From Bacteroidales bacterium (GTDB taxonomy: Bacteria; Bacteroidota; Bacteroidia; Bacteroidales; VadinHA17), in NCBI GenBank assembly GCA_003155705.1, contig PMEC01000103.1, positions 1-15,646 of the forward strand: DNA of 15,646 bases, in the 5' to 3' direction. A model generated the notes under the pieces. It saw only the letters and a program-made list of their open reading frames with translations, ran no database searches and was not told where the DNA came from. Within the stretch, counting starts at the first letter, position 1. The number at the start of each line of letters is the position of its first letter. Positions 1 through 7,772 of this stretch are shown in pieces. A program made the position numbers and the translations under genes.

Positions 1-399
1 GCAAATACAAAATATCTTGGTGATCTGAGAACTGAAATAATTCACTTCAGATCCGGAAGTGTAATCACCACCGATGCTCCGGTAGATAATAAAGGAAAAG
101 GAGAGAACTTCTCTCCAACAGACCTGGTCGCTTCAGCTTTGGGAAGCTGCATCTTTACTATTATGGGCATTGCAGCACGGGAACATGCATTCTCTATTGA
201 AGGCAGCAAATGCAGGATTACAAAGATTATGACTGACAATCCGAGAAAAATCGGGGAAATTAAAATTGAGTTCGATTTTCCCGGGAATGATTATTCAGCT
301 AAACAAAAGAAGATTCTTGAATATTGCGTAAAAACCTGTCCTGTGGCGCTTTCATTAAATGAATCTGTCTTTCAGAATGTCAGTCTTCATTTTGAATAA
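1..399 (+). CDS. OsmC family protein, 5' end cut off by window
   Basis: The frame is open from base 1, so the true start lies outside the window; 132 codons are visible before a TAA stop. OsmC/Ohr-family proteins are small dimeric enzymes, many of them thiol peroxidases that reduce organic hydroperoxides. The visible part has the family signature FSPTDLVASALGSC with its cysteine at fragment residue 50. A second cysteine in KTCPVALSL lies at residue 113. These match the two redox cysteines of the family, one on the central helix and one in the late CP motif. The sequence resembles the general OsmC branch more than Ohr, so its substrate is uncertain. It ends 69 bases from the convergent fabD, and I saw no clear terminator between them. 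Confidence 0.85.
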   Translation, partial: ANTKYLGDLRTEIIHFRSGSVITTDAPVDNKGKGENFSPTDLVASALGSCIFTIMGIAAREHAFSIEGSKCRITKIMTDNPRKIGEIKIEFDFPGNDYSAKQKKILEYCVKTCPVALSLNESVFQNVSLHFE

Positions 400-468
400 A
401 TCTGCGTTAATCTATGAAATATGTGAGAAGTCTGAAATTTCCGGCTGATCTTGCGGATTTTGGTTGAA

Positions 469-1350
469 TCAGAATATTGCTCCTTCTGTAGGAATATCTC
501 TGTTAACCTTCTTTATCAATCCTTGTAAAACGCTACCCGGACCTACCTCAATAAATGAAGTTGCTCCATCTGAAATCATATTAATCACACTTTGTGTCCA
601 CCTGACCGGAGAAGTTAATTGAGCAACAAGATTTCTTTTTATAACCTCTGGATCAGTTGAGGGTTTTGCATTGACGTTTTGATAAACAGGACAAATAGGT
701 TTGTTGAAAATAGTGTTTTTTATTGCTTCTTCCAGTTCCAGACGTGCGGGTTCCATCAGTGGGGAATGAAAAGCACCACCTACAGCAAGTTTTAGAGCTC
801 TTTTGGCACCTCGTTCCTTTAGTATTTCGATAGCCTTGTCGATCCCTTCATTTGAACCGGATATAACAATCTGTCCAGGGCTGTTATAATTGGCCGGAAC
901 CACGATTTCTTTTATGGAAGCACAGACCTCCTCAACAATATTATCATCAAGACCAAGGATTGCAGCCATCGTTGAAGGAGCTTTCTCGCAGGCTTTTTGC
1001 ATAGCCGCAGCTCTTTTTAATACAAGCACAAGGCCGTTTTCAAAGGATAAGGTTTTATTTGCAACAAGGGATGAGAACTCGCCTAATGAATGTCCGGCAA
1101 CCATATCGGGTTTAAAGGAATTCCCAAGTACAGCGGCGAGAATTGTGGAATGTAGAAAGATAGCAGGCTGTGTAACCTTTGTCTGCTTCAGATCCTCATC
1201 GGTTCCTGAAAACATTAGGTCTGTTATCCGGAATCCAATTATGGAATTGGCTTTTTCAAATAGTTCTTTTGCCAGATTTGAGTTATCATAAAGTTCTTTT
1301 CCCATCCCGACAAACTGGGCTCCCTGCCCCGGGAATACATATGCTTTCAT
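469..1350 (-). CDS. fabD: malonyl-CoA:ACP transacylase FabD
   Basis: This enzyme moves malonyl from malonyl-CoA to acyl carrier protein, supplying the extender unit for type II fatty acid synthesis in the cytoplasm. The 293-residue length is slightly under the usual 300-310. Key family features are present in order: GQGAQ (residues 8-12), the nucleophile elbow GHSLGE with Ser88, Arg113 in LKRAAAM for malonyl carboxylate binding, NYNSPGQIVISG (154-165), and the catalytic histidine His195 in GGAFHSPLM. It stands alone here, with no fabH, fabF or acpP beside it. The ATG start places the PGQGAQ motif at the usual distance from the N-terminus. A TACTTTTG -7 element lies about 38 bases upstream. 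It is convergent with the OsmC gene and is separated from folE by 164 bases. Confidence 0.96.
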   Translation of the reverse strand: MKAYVFPGQGAQFVGMGKELYDNSNLAKELFEKANSIIGFRITDLMFSGTDEDLKQTKVTQPAIFLHSTILAAVLGNSFKPDMVAGHSLGEFSSLVANKTLSFENGLVLVLKRAAAMQKACEKAPSTMAAILGLDDNIVEEVCASIKEIVVPANYNSPGQIVISGSNEGIDKAIEILKERGAKRALKLAVGGAFHSPLMEPARLELEEAIKNTIFNKPICPVYQNVNAKPSTDPEVIKRNLVAQLTSPVRWTQSVINMISDGATSFIEVGPGSVLQGLIKKVNRDIPTEGAIF

Positions 1351-1387
1351 GATCCGTTTTTTAATTTGAGGTAATGTAATATTTGGG

Positions 1388-1395
1388 CAAAAGTA
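1388..1395 (-). promoter_or_regulatory. candidate -7 promoter element for fabD
   Basis: On the minus strand this reads TACTTTTG, an exact match to the Bacteroidetes -7 consensus TAnnTTTG. It would start a transcript about 30 bases before the fabD ATG. No TTTG is seen at the expected -33 position; the nearest TTG is about 13 bases upstream, which is too close. The call rests on one box only. Confidence 0.45.
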
Positions 1396-1474
1396 TAAAA
1401 AAAATATTCAATGAATTCCTTCATGAATATTTGAAATCTATGTGATTATGAGATTAAAATCTCCAGCTGGTTTT

Positions 1475-1496
1475 CGAAGATCTTCATTCATCTTCG
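1475..1496 (-). repeat. short hairpin downstream of folE
   Basis: CGAAGAT and ATCTTCG form a perfect 7-bp stem around an 8-base loop, 18 bases past the folE stop on the minus strand. A second small inverted repeat, GAGATT-AA-AATCTC, lies at 1450-1463. Neither is followed by a run of T on the minus strand, so these are not convincing intrinsic terminators, though they could protect the 3' end of the folE transcript. Confidence 0.35.
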
Positions 1497-1514
1497 CGAT
1501 CCGCGGCAGATTAA

Positions 1515-2162
1515 CTAATGCAATCTTGTGCCGATAAGGTGAACAAACTCTTCGCGAGTATTAAGTTCTTCAAGAAAGATCCCGGTAAAGGCAGAGGTTG
1601 TGGTAACAGAATTTTGCTTTTGAACACCTCTGATCTGCATGCACATATGCTGAGCTTCTATGACAACTGCGACTCCCAATGGATTGAGTGTTTCCTGAAT
1701 ACAATTCCTGATCTGTGTGGTAAGTCTCTCCTGAACCTGAAGTCTTCTTGCGAATGTCTCAACAACCCTTGCTATCTTACTCAGTCCTGTAATATATCCA
1801 TCAGGAATGTAAGCAACATGAGCCTTCCCGAAAAATGGAAGCATATGATGCTCGCACATTGAATATATATCAATATCCTTAACTATAACCATTTGTTTAT
1901 ACTCCTCTTTGAACATGGCAGATTTAAGGATCTGTTCAGCATTCATGTTGTATCCGTTTGTCAGGAAATGCATAGCTTTTGCAACTCTTAAGGGTGTGCG
2001 CTTAAGCCCCTCTCTTTCAGGATCTTCTCCAATGATTTCTAAAACCCTGTAATAAATTCCAGAAAGCTCTTTAATGGTTTTTGCGTTCCAGGTCTCTATT
2101 TTATTGTAACCTCCGATTACTTCACCGGATCCGTCGTTAATTTTCTCAATTGTTTTAGCCAT
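1515..2162 (-). CDS. folE: GTP cyclohydrolase I
   Basis: FolE converts GTP to 7,8-dihydroneopterin triphosphate, the first step toward folate, tetrahydropterins and, through QueD, 7-deazaguanines. At 215 residues it has the usual length of the bacterial enzyme. Zinc ligands are visible as Cys103 and His106 in [10 protein letters not shown] and Cys174 in [10 protein letters not shown], with His105 as the neighbouring catalytic histidine. The spacing matches E. coli Cys110/His113/Cys181. Other conserved blocks are [12 protein letters not shown] (52-63), [10 protein letters not shown] (126-135) and the terminal [10 protein letters not shown] (185-194). Its start overlaps the end of the upstream pterin synthase gene by 8 bases on the same strand, which points to translational coupling and shared use of the pterin product. 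Confidence 0.97.
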   Translation of the reverse strand: MAKTIEKINDGSGEVIGGYNKIETWNAKTIKELSGIYYRVLEIIGEDPEREGLKRTPLRVAKAMHFLTNGYNMNAEQILKSAMFKEEYKQMVIVKDIDIYSMCEHHMLPFFGKAHVAYIPDGYITGLSKIARVVETFARRLQVQERLTTQIRNCIQETLNPLGVAVVIEAQHMCMQIRGVQKQNSVTTTSAFTGIFLEELNTREEFVHLIGTRLH

Positions 2163-2565
2163 AATATTCTATTGAATTATTTTCGGTTTCTTCAATCTTA
2201 ATACAATGAAGCATAGCTCCTGCCAGTTTAACAGAAGGTTCCAGCTCGTTCCATATTGCAACTGCAAGATTTTCGGTTGTCGCTAACCTTCCTTGCATGA
2301 ATTCAACCTCAAGGTTTATATTTTTATGATCAATTTTATCAATCACTTTCTCCAAAATTATCTGTTTCAGGATATTGATATTCATTACAAAACCTTGTTC
2401 CGGTGAAGGTTCACCTTTAATAGTCACCCATAAAACATAGTTATGTCCATGCCAATTCGGATTTGAACATTTGCCGAATACATTTTTATTTTCTTCATCA
2501 GACCAGTCAGTCCGGAACATCCTGTGGGCTGCACTGAATCTTTCTCTGCGTGTTAAAAATATCAT
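2155..2565 (-). CDS. 6-pyruvoyl-tetrahydropterin synthase family protein (PTPS-II-like)
   Basis: This is a 136-residue PTPS/QueD-family protein acting on dihydroneopterin triphosphate, the FolE product. The zinc histidines are His14 (FSAAHRM) and His39/His41 (WHGHNY). The catalytic cysteine is Cys33, and Asp79-His80 lie in KIDHKNIN. A conserved glutamate in TTENL and an EE pair near the C-terminus (125-126) complete the site. Cys33 is separated from HGH by five residues (C-x5-HGH), the spacing of true PTPS rather than the C-x3-HGH of QueD. I chose the ATG at 2565 because family members begin a few residues before the RERFSAAH block. An ATG at 2646 would add 27 residues that look like translated leader. 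The gene runs into folE with an 8-base overlap and is divergent from mqnB across about 104 bases. Confidence 0.88.
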   Translation of the reverse strand: MIFLTRRERFSAAHRMFRTDWSDEENKNVFGKCSNPNWHGHNYVLWVTIKGEPSPEQGFVMNINILKQIILEKVIDKIDHKNINLEVEFMQGRLATTENLAVAIWNELEPSVKLAGAMLHCIKIEETENNSIEYYG

Positions 2566-2669
2566 CTTACAGAGATTTAGTATTACAATATTAACTAATA
2601 ATATTGAATTATTTTCTCTATAAATCAATATATTTATTCCATTCAAAATAAAAGAGTCAGTTACTTCTT

Positions 2670-3350
2670 ATGGCAACAAGAGTATTAATTGTTTTTGCAA
2701 CCTCGGCTGAGGCTGAAATTCTTCAAAGACTTGAAGGAACAGTATCTTCTGATGGAAGCAGGAGGTTTGGTAATTCAATCATTAGTTGCCTTGTCACAGG
2801 AGTTGGAGGTATCTCCACTGCCTGGGCTATGAAGCAATGGCTTAGTCAAAATTCTTATCCTGATCTTGCCATTAATGCCGGTATTGCCGGAAGTTATTCG
2901 GGTAAGATTAATGTTGGTGATGTTGTAATGACTTTAACTGATTGTTTCGCGGATATGGGTATTGAAACAGGTGCAAAAATTATCACTCTGGCCGAGGCCG
3001 GTCTGATGGATCCGGACAAGTTTCCTTTTAATAAAGGTGTCATTGTAGCAGACAACAAATTTGTTAAAAAGGCAGGTACAATTCTTAAAAAAGTAAACGG
3101 AATAACGGTAAATACTTGCTCCGGATCAGTCTCGACAATCGAAAGATTAAGAAGAAAATTTAATCCTGATATAGAAACAATGGAGGGCGCAACTTTTTTC
3201 TATATTTGCGCTTTGGAAAAAATTCCTTTTCTTTCGCTAAGGGCAATTTCGAATAAAGTTGAACCAGGCAACAGGGATTCATGGAACATCAAGCTTGCTT
3301 TGGATAACCTTGCCGGGAAGTTGGAAGAAATATTATTAATGCTGGAATAA
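2670..3350 (+). CDS. mqnB: futalosine hydrolase
   Basis: MqnB removes the base from futalosine to give dehypoxanthine futalosine in the alternative (futalosine) route to menaquinone. The 226-residue protein has the nucleoside phosphorylase/hydrolase fold. Visible motifs are the glycine-rich INAGIAGSY (68-76), the ribose-binding ETMEGA (169-174), and RAISNKVEP (191-199). The last motif carries Asn where MTA/SAH nucleosidases have the catalytic Asp, and the NKVEPGNRDSW context is typical of futalosine hydrolases. It lies 4 bases upstream of mqnD, so the two are almost certainly one operon. Upstream, a near-consensus TATATTTA at 2629-2636, with a TTG at 2604-2606, is a weak promoter candidate. 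The other mqn genes are not in the window. Confidence 0.94.
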   Translation: MATRVLIVFATSAEAEILQRLEGTVSSDGSRRFGNSIISCLVTGVGGISTAWAMKQWLSQNSYPDLAINAGIAGSYSGKINVGDVVMTLTDCFADMGIETGAKIITLAEAGLMDPDKFPFNKGVIVADNKFVKKAGTILKKVNGITVNTCSGSVSTIERLRRKFNPDIETMEGATFFYICALEKIPFLSLRAISNKVEPGNRDSWNIKLALDNLAGKLEEILLMLE

Positions 3351-3354
3351 GGGT

Positions 3355-4197
3355 ATGAAACTTACATTGGGGTTTTCACCATGTCCGAACGATACATTTC
3401 TATTCGATGCGATGGTTCATGGCAGAATTGATACAGAGGGATTGGAATTTGATTATTTACTTGCTAATGTTGAAGAACTCAATCGCAGAGCCTTCAAGGG
3501 GGATTTGGATATCACAAAAATGAGTTACCATGCATATGCTTATGCCGCAACTAATTACCTTATACTTGATTCCGGCAGTGCACTTGGAAGAAAAAACGGT
3601 CCTCTTTTGATTTCCAAAAAACATATAAACCTCGAAGAACTTTCAGAAAAACTTATTGCAATTCCAGGAAAATATACGACTGCAAATCTTCTCCTCGGCA
3701 TTGCATGGCCGGCTGCTTTAAATAAAAAGGAGTACCTCTTTTCTGATATCGAATCAGCTCTACTGGATGAAGAAGTTGATGCTGGTGTTATTATTCATGA
3801 AACGAGATTCACATATCATAAAAAAGGGCTTCTTAAAATTGCAGACCTGGGTGAATATTGGGAGGAGCTGACAACTTTGCCAATTCCCCTTGGGGCTATT
3901 GTAATAAACAGGTCGATACCGGAAGAGGTTGCATTAAAAGTTAACAGAATCCTTAAACGAAGTCTTGAATTTACCTATAAAGATTCGCTCGCTTCATATG
4001 ATTTTGTCGTGGACAATGCACAGGAAATGGACAGAGATGTGATGAATAAACATATTAAACTATTTGTAAATAGTTTCACTCTGAACCTTGGATCGGAGGG
4101 GAGAAAAGCGATTGAAAAATTATTCACTCTTGCAGTTGAAAGGAAGATTATCCCTAAAATCCCTCAGAGGATTTTCCTTACTTCGCCTGAGTCCTGA
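3355..4197 (+). CDS. mqnD: 1,4-dihydroxy-6-naphthoate synthase
   Basis: MqnD converts cyclic dehypoxanthine futalosine to 1,4-dihydroxy-6-naphthoate, the naphthoquinone ring precursor of menaquinone. The 280-residue protein has a periplasmic-binding-protein-like fold without a signal peptide, as expected for this cytoplasmic lyase. Family signatures are GFSPCPNDTFLFDA (6-19), DITKMSYHAY (52-61), GRKNGPLLIS (78-87), IPGKYTTANLLL (103-114), and the block DAGVIIHETR (142-151) with His148, the likely catalytic histidine. LPIPLGAIVINR (175-186) is also diagnostic. It directly follows mqnB. Its last 34 bases overlap the 3' end of the convergent MATE transporter gene. Confidence 0.96.
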   Translation: MKLTLGFSPCPNDTFLFDAMVHGRIDTEGLEFDYLLANVEELNRRAFKGDLDITKMSYHAYAYAATNYLILDSGSALGRKNGPLLISKKHINLEELSEKLIAIPGKYTTANLLLGIAWPAALNKKEYLFSDIESALLDEEVDAGVIIHETRFTYHKKGLLKIADLGEYWEELTTLPIPLGAIVINRSIPEEVALKVNRILKRSLEFTYKDSLASYDFVVDNAQEMDRDVMNKHIKLFVNSFTLNLGSEGRKAIEKLFTLAVERKIIPKIPQRIFLTSPES

Positions 4198-5516
4198 TAT
4201 TTAATTGTCTGGAATATGGCCTTAGGAGCCATCGCCCAAAGAGTAATTGTTCTTGATATCATGAAAAGGATGAAGGCAAGCCATAGTCCATGGTTCCCTA
4301 TGTATACCTGCAGTATGTAATACGCCGGGAAAAACACTGCTATTGATGAAATTAACATACTGTTTCTCATCGCTTTACCTGCTGTTGCCCCAATGTAAAT
4401 CCCATCCCATAAAAAGGCTGAAAAGGAGACAATTGGAATTATACTTATCCAGTAGAAATAGGGTTTCGCATTTGAAATTATGTTGGTATTATTGGTGAGT
4501 AACCTGATTATATTTTCACCTGCTAACAGATAAGTTATGGTAAATATAAGACTGCATCCTGAACCCCAGTAAAATGAAATGCGTATTAGTTTTTTTAACT
4601 TTGAACTGTCGCGAGCTCCAATAAACCTTCCAGCCATTGCCTCAGCAGCCTGCGCGAATCCATCAATCACAAATGAGAAAAACATAAAGAACTGCATCAG
4701 TATAGAGTTTACAGCCAACACTGTCTCTTTGCCATTTGTTCTTAAATCAGAAGAAGCAGAGACAGCGGTAAAAAATGAGAATACAAATATGAGGCACATT
4801 GTCCTGATAAAAATATCCATGTTCATGTTCATAAACTCTTTCATTTTTAGTCTGTTTAGAGACTCTTTAAGGTTCCAGTATTTTCCTAATTTATTGAAAT
4901 GTCTGAAATAGAAGAATATAGCCATAACAAGACCGGTGTACTGGCCCACCACATACCCAAGTGCAACACCTCTGATATCCAATTTAAGGAAAGCAACAAA
5001 TAAAACGCTGCAAAGGACATTCACAACATTAGCAGTAACTGCTACAATCATAGGGATTCTGGAATTTTGCATCCCTATAAACCAGCCAAACATGGCAAAT
5101 TGAACCAGAGAAGCAGGAGCAGCCCATATTTTTATCACGAAATATACTTCAGCAAAGTTCACGACATTGGGTTCTCCACTTAGCAGTTTGAAACCTGCCC
5201 ATGAAATTGGTTGATTGAGAATTATTAGGATCACTCCTGATATTAAACCGAGAGCCACTGCTCTTATCAGAACATGAAATGATCCTTCAATATCGCGCCT
5301 TCCCAGAGACTGGGAAGTGAAACCACTTGTTCCGAACCGCAGGAATCCAAATCCCCAGTAAATGAAATTAAGAATAAGTGAACCAAGAGCTACTCCGCCA
5401 ATATAATCTGCAGAAGGCATTCTTCCCATAAGAGCCATATCAACAATACCAATAAGGGGTACGGATATGCTGCTTATAATATTGGGTATGGCAAGATCAA
5501 GTATCTTTCTGTTCAT
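4164..5516 (-). CDS. MATE family efflux transporter (DinF/NorM-like)
   Basis: A 450-residue polytopic inner-membrane protein with about twelve hydrophobic segments, the normal size and topology for MATE transporters, which export cationic compounds in exchange for Na+ or H+. Family marks include the N-terminal block LAIPNIISSISVPLIGIVD, the segment IYWGFGFLRFGTSGFTSQ ending the second helix, and AMAGRFIGARDSSKL in the second half at the matching repeat position. The GFLRFGTSGFTSQ block is of the type found in the DinF subfamily. Substrate cannot be read from sequence. The gene ends inside mqnD on the opposite strand and its start faces the sodB promoter region. It shows no functional link with the menaquinone genes. 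Confidence 0.93.
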   Translation of the reverse strand: MNRKILDLAIPNIISSISVPLIGIVDMALMGRMPSADYIGGVALGSLILNFIYWGFGFLRFGTSGFTSQSLGRRDIEGSFHVLIRAVALGLISGVILIILNQPISWAGFKLLSGEPNVVNFAEVYFVIKIWAAPASLVQFAMFGWFIGMQNSRIPMIVAVTANVVNVLCSVLFVAFLKLDIRGVALGYVVGQYTGLVMAIFFYFRHFNKLGKYWNLKESLNRLKMKEFMNMNMDIFIRTMCLIFVFSFFTAVSASSDLRTNGKETVLAVNSILMQFFMFFSFVIDGFAQAAEAMAGRFIGARDSSKLKKLIRISFYWGSGCSLIFTITYLLAGENIIRLLTNNTNIISNAKPYFYWISIIPIVSFSAFLWDGIYIGATAGKAMRNSMLISSIAVFFPAYYILQVYIGNHGLWLAFILFMISRTITLWAMAPKAIFQTIKYQDSGEVRKIL

Positions 5517-5651
5517 TTATTATTTCAACAGACTGATTTATAGATATAGAACTGGTATAAAAACTCTTCTGATGTCATGATTTTACAGGTCACTAAATTA
5601 AGCATAAATTGAAATCAGATGAAATTGATATCTGTAAATTGATTAAATGCC

Positions 5652-5659
5652 TAAATTTG
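5652..5659 (+). promoter_or_regulatory. candidate -7 promoter element for superoxide dismutase
   Basis: TAAATTTG matches the Bacteroidetes -7 consensus TAnnTTTG exactly and would start transcription about 54 bases before the sodB ATG. The -33 region is weak: TTG at 5625-5627 is 24 bases upstream, longer than the usual spacing of about 19. The rest of the 203-base gap between the divergent MATE and sod genes is AT-rich with no other clear structure. Confidence 0.4.
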
Positions 5660-5719
5660 AACTTATGAACTGTTCAAGTGTTTTATTTCATGAAAATGTA
5701 GAACTAAAAATTAAGTATT

Positions 5720-6295
5720 ATGTCATTTGAATTGCCAAAATTACCATACAAGCTTAATTCGCTTGTTCCTTACATAAGTGAGGAGACGCTCGATTTTCAT
5801 TACGGGAAACACCATCAGACTTATGTTAATAATCTAAACGGACTTGTGCCGGGAACAGAATTTGAAAAGGCTGACCTTGAGACTATTATTAAAAAGGCAG
5901 ACGGAGGTATTTTCAATAATGCCGCTCAGGTGTGGAATCACACCTTCTATTTTGAGGGTTTTTCACCGGGTGGAAGAAGAATACCAACTGGTGTTCTTGC
6001 TGACGCTATAAACGGATCATTTGGCTCTTTCGATGCTTTTAAAGAGCAGTTTAACAAGGCTGCAGCTACTCTCTTCGGCGCAGGCTGGGCCTGGCTGGTT
6101 AAAAAGGACGATGGCACCCTTCAGATTATCCAGGAATCAAATGCAGGAAACCCTCTCCGTAAGGGTCTAAAACCTGTTATTACCTGTGATGTATGGGAAC
6201 ATGCTTACTATATCGATTACAGGAATAAACGTCCTGATTATATAAAATCCTTCTGGGAGATTATCGATTGGGATATAGCCGAAAAGCGTTATTGA
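5720..6295 (+). CDS. sodB: superoxide dismutase, Fe (or Fe/Mn cambialistic) type
   Basis: This cytoplasmic enzyme dismutates superoxide to oxygen and hydrogen peroxide. The 191-residue length is standard for bacterial Fe/MnSODs. The four metal ligands are all present: His27 (FHYGKHHQTYV), His74 (VWNHTFY), Asp157 and His161 (CDVWEHAYY). Gln70, in NNAAQVWNH, sits at the active-site glutamine position of iron-type enzymes, and there is no glutamine in the later position used by MnSOD. The WNHTFYF sequence resembles the cambialistic enzymes of Bacteroidales, so metal use may be flexible. The gene has its own promoter candidate and a strong terminator, so it is probably monocistronic. It indicates an organism that meets oxygen at times. 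Confidence 0.95.
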   Translation: MSFELPKLPYKLNSLVPYISEETLDFHYGKHHQTYVNNLNGLVPGTEFEKADLETIIKKADGGIFNNAAQVWNHTFYFEGFSPGGRRIPTGVLADAINGSFGSFDAFKEQFNKAAATLFGAGWAWLVKKDDGTLQIIQESNAGNPLRKGLKPVITCDVWEHAYYIDYRNKRPDYIKSFWEIIDWDIAEKRY

Positions 6296-6315
6296 TAATG
6301 AATAATTATTGTAGC

Positions 6316-6345
6316 GAGGGAATCTGGCAGAGATTCCCTCTTTTT
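6316..6345 (+). terminator. intrinsic terminator of sodB
   Basis: A perfect 10-bp stem, GAGGGAATCT pairing with AGATTCCCTC around a GGCAG loop, is followed immediately by TTTTT. It begins 20 bases after the sod stop codon and is a textbook rho-independent terminator. Confidence 0.93.
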
Positions 6346-6379
6346 ATTAATTTTACAGTATATCTTTTTTTAAAACTAT

Positions 6380-6952
6380 ATGAATATAAGAGATCTTGTA
6401 ATAAAAACCAGAACATACAGAAGATTTGATGAATCTTACAAAATTGAATATAAGACACTTGAACAACTTATCAATCTTGCAAGATTATCCGCTTCCGGTG
6501 CAAACAGACAGCCATTAAAATATCTTTTATTTAATTCACCTGAAGATTGCGCGCGTATTTTCCCATTCATTGCCTGGGCAGGTTATCTGACAGAATGGGC
6601 AGGTCCGGAATCCGGAGAGAGACCTTCAGCATATATAATTATCATTGGTGATATTACAATCAGCGCCTCTTTTGGTGTCGATCATGGGATTGCAGCACAG
6701 AGTATTATGCTTGGAGCAACGGAAGCAGGTATTGGTGGTTGCATTATCCAATCTATTAAGCACAGTGAACTCCGGCAAGAATTAAAATTGCCTCATCAAT
6801 ATGAAATATTGTTGGTCCTTGCTCTTGGCAAGCCTGTGGAAGATGTCATAATTGAGGAAATAAAAAACGGTGATGTTAAATACTGGAGGGACAAAGAGAA
6901 GAGACATCATGTTCCCAAAAGGAGTGTTGACGAATTGATATTGAAGCTATAA
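6380..6952 (+). CDS. nitroreductase family FMN protein
   Basis: A 190-residue flavoprotein of the nitroreductase superfamily, which uses FMN and usually NAD(P)H to reduce nitro compounds, quinones or other substrates. The FMN-phosphate-binding arginine motif RTYRRF is at residues 11-16, and the SGANRQPLKY block (39-48) is the family's second FMN-contacting region. The GATEAGIGGCII block (112-123) is the conserved glycine turn near the flavin. GKPVEDV follows LVLALG at 146-156, as in many family members. Its physiological substrate cannot be told. It starts 35 bases after the sodB terminator, and the next gene begins 12 bases after its stop, so those two may be co-transcribed. Confidence 0.87.
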   Translation: MNIRDLVIKTRTYRRFDESYKIEYKTLEQLINLARLSASGANRQPLKYLLFNSPEDCARIFPFIAWAGYLTEWAGPESGERPSAYIIIIGDITISASFGVDHGIAAQSIMLGATEAGIGGCIIQSIKHSELRQELKLPHQYEILLVLALGKPVEDVIIEEIKNGDVKYWRDKEKRHHVPKRSVDELILKL

Positions 6953-6964
6953 CAGACATTATTA

Positions 6965-7687
6965 ATGGTTAAAAGAACCCTTCTTTTCAGTCTTATTGTG
7001 GTTTTATATATGCACAATTGCTTTAGTCAGAAAGGGGTGACTGGAGGAAATCCCATTCTTTTCCGTGGTGTTGTTTTAGATGCTTCATCAAAGGCACATC
7101 TTAGCAGTTCACAGATATTGATTAACAGATCCAGGTCAGCAATAAGTGCTGAGGATGGGACCTTTTCATTTTATGCTTTAAAAAAAGATACAATTATATT
7201 TAGCATGCTAGGATATAAACCTGCATCATTGATTGTCAACGATACTTTGTCAGGAACAGAATTTTTAACCGGAGTCTATCTTGAAACAGATACATTGTTT
7301 ATCGGTGAGGTTATAATTGTCCCAAAACTGACCAACCTTAAAGCAGAAATGATGAATCCAAAGATCAATCCGGACACCAGACTTGATAATGCCCGGTCGA
7401 ATATCTCTGTTGCATCTTATCAGGGGAGAATCAGTCAGGGAAAAATGGGCGACCCAACCACTAATTACGAGGTGTTGAGACAGCAACAAAAAATTGATGC
7501 TTTTGAAAAGGGCGGCATTCCTTCCGATAAAATGGTTGGGATCAGCCCGCTCTTGCTTTTACCGGCAGCTTATCTTCTCATCCATGGTCCCCCTGAAATA
7601 CCATCTCCGCCAAAAGCACAAATATCCTCCAAAGATCTTGAAGAGTTGCAGAAGAGGTATAATGAATCATTGAAAAACAGGAAATAA
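6965..7687 (+). CDS. exported CarboxypepD_reg-like domain protein of unknown function
   Basis: A 240-residue protein with a signal peptide over residues 1-21 (basic VKR, hydrophobic core, then CFSQ). Residues about 31-120 look like a CarboxypepD_reg-like beta-sandwich, with FRGVVLDASSKAHL near the start, AISAEDGTFSF (59-69), and SMLGYKPASLIV (80-91), followed by EVIIVP. This domain is common in Bacteroidota at the start of outer-membrane receptors, but here no TonB plug or barrel follows. The second half is polar and glutamine/lysine-rich. It then has a hydrophobic stretch (193-207), a proline-rich stretch, and a charged C-terminal tail. The function is not known. The protein is probably periplasmic or membrane-attached. 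The stop codon touches the mirrored octamer array that follows. Confidence 0.75.
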   Translation: MVKRTLLFSLIVVLYMHNCFSQKGVTGGNPILFRGVVLDASSKAHLSSSQILINRSRSAISAEDGTFSFYALKKDTIIFSMLGYKPASLIVNDTLSGTEFLTGVYLETDTLFIGEVIIVPKLTNLKAEMMNPKINPDTRLDNARSNISVASYQGRISQGKMGDPTTNYEVLRQQQKIDAFEKGGIPSDKMVGISPLLLLPAAYLLIHGPPEIPSPPKAQISSKDLEELQKRYNESLKNRK

Positions 7688-7772
7688 CGGTATACTGGTG
7701 TTACGATATAACGGTATTACGGTATTGGCCATAATACCGTCACACCGTTATACCTTCGTACCTTTCTACCCC
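7687..7772. repeat. mirrored array of 8-bp repeats between convergent genes
   Basis: Five head-to-tail octamers with consensus ACGGTATT (7687-7726) are followed by a 6-base centre GGCCAT (7727-7732) and five octamers in inverse orientation, consensus AATACCGT (7733-7772). The two inner octamers on each side are best preserved; the arms 7707-7726 and 7733-7752 pair at 18 of 20 positions. The array fills the whole 78-base gap and touches both flanking stop codons. It may serve as a bidirectional transcript end for the exported protein gene and proline dehydrogenase, although neither side has a run of T. Confidence 0.85.

Noticed and set aside
890..1291. Long open frame on the plus strand across fabD.
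   Set aside because: It lies wholly antisense to a clear fabD gene and its translation has no family features. Similar shadow frames over folE, the MATE gene and the porP-like gene were dropped for the same reason.
2566..2646. 27-residue N-terminal extension of the pterin synthase from an ATG at 2646.
   Set aside because: The extension is isoleucine/asparagine-rich leader-like sequence, and the family normally starts near the ATG at 2565.
5517..5719. Possible small RNA or riboswitch in the gap before the superoxide dismutase gene.
   Set aside because: No stable stem or known riboswitch core could be seen; the gap is AT-rich with only a -7-like box.
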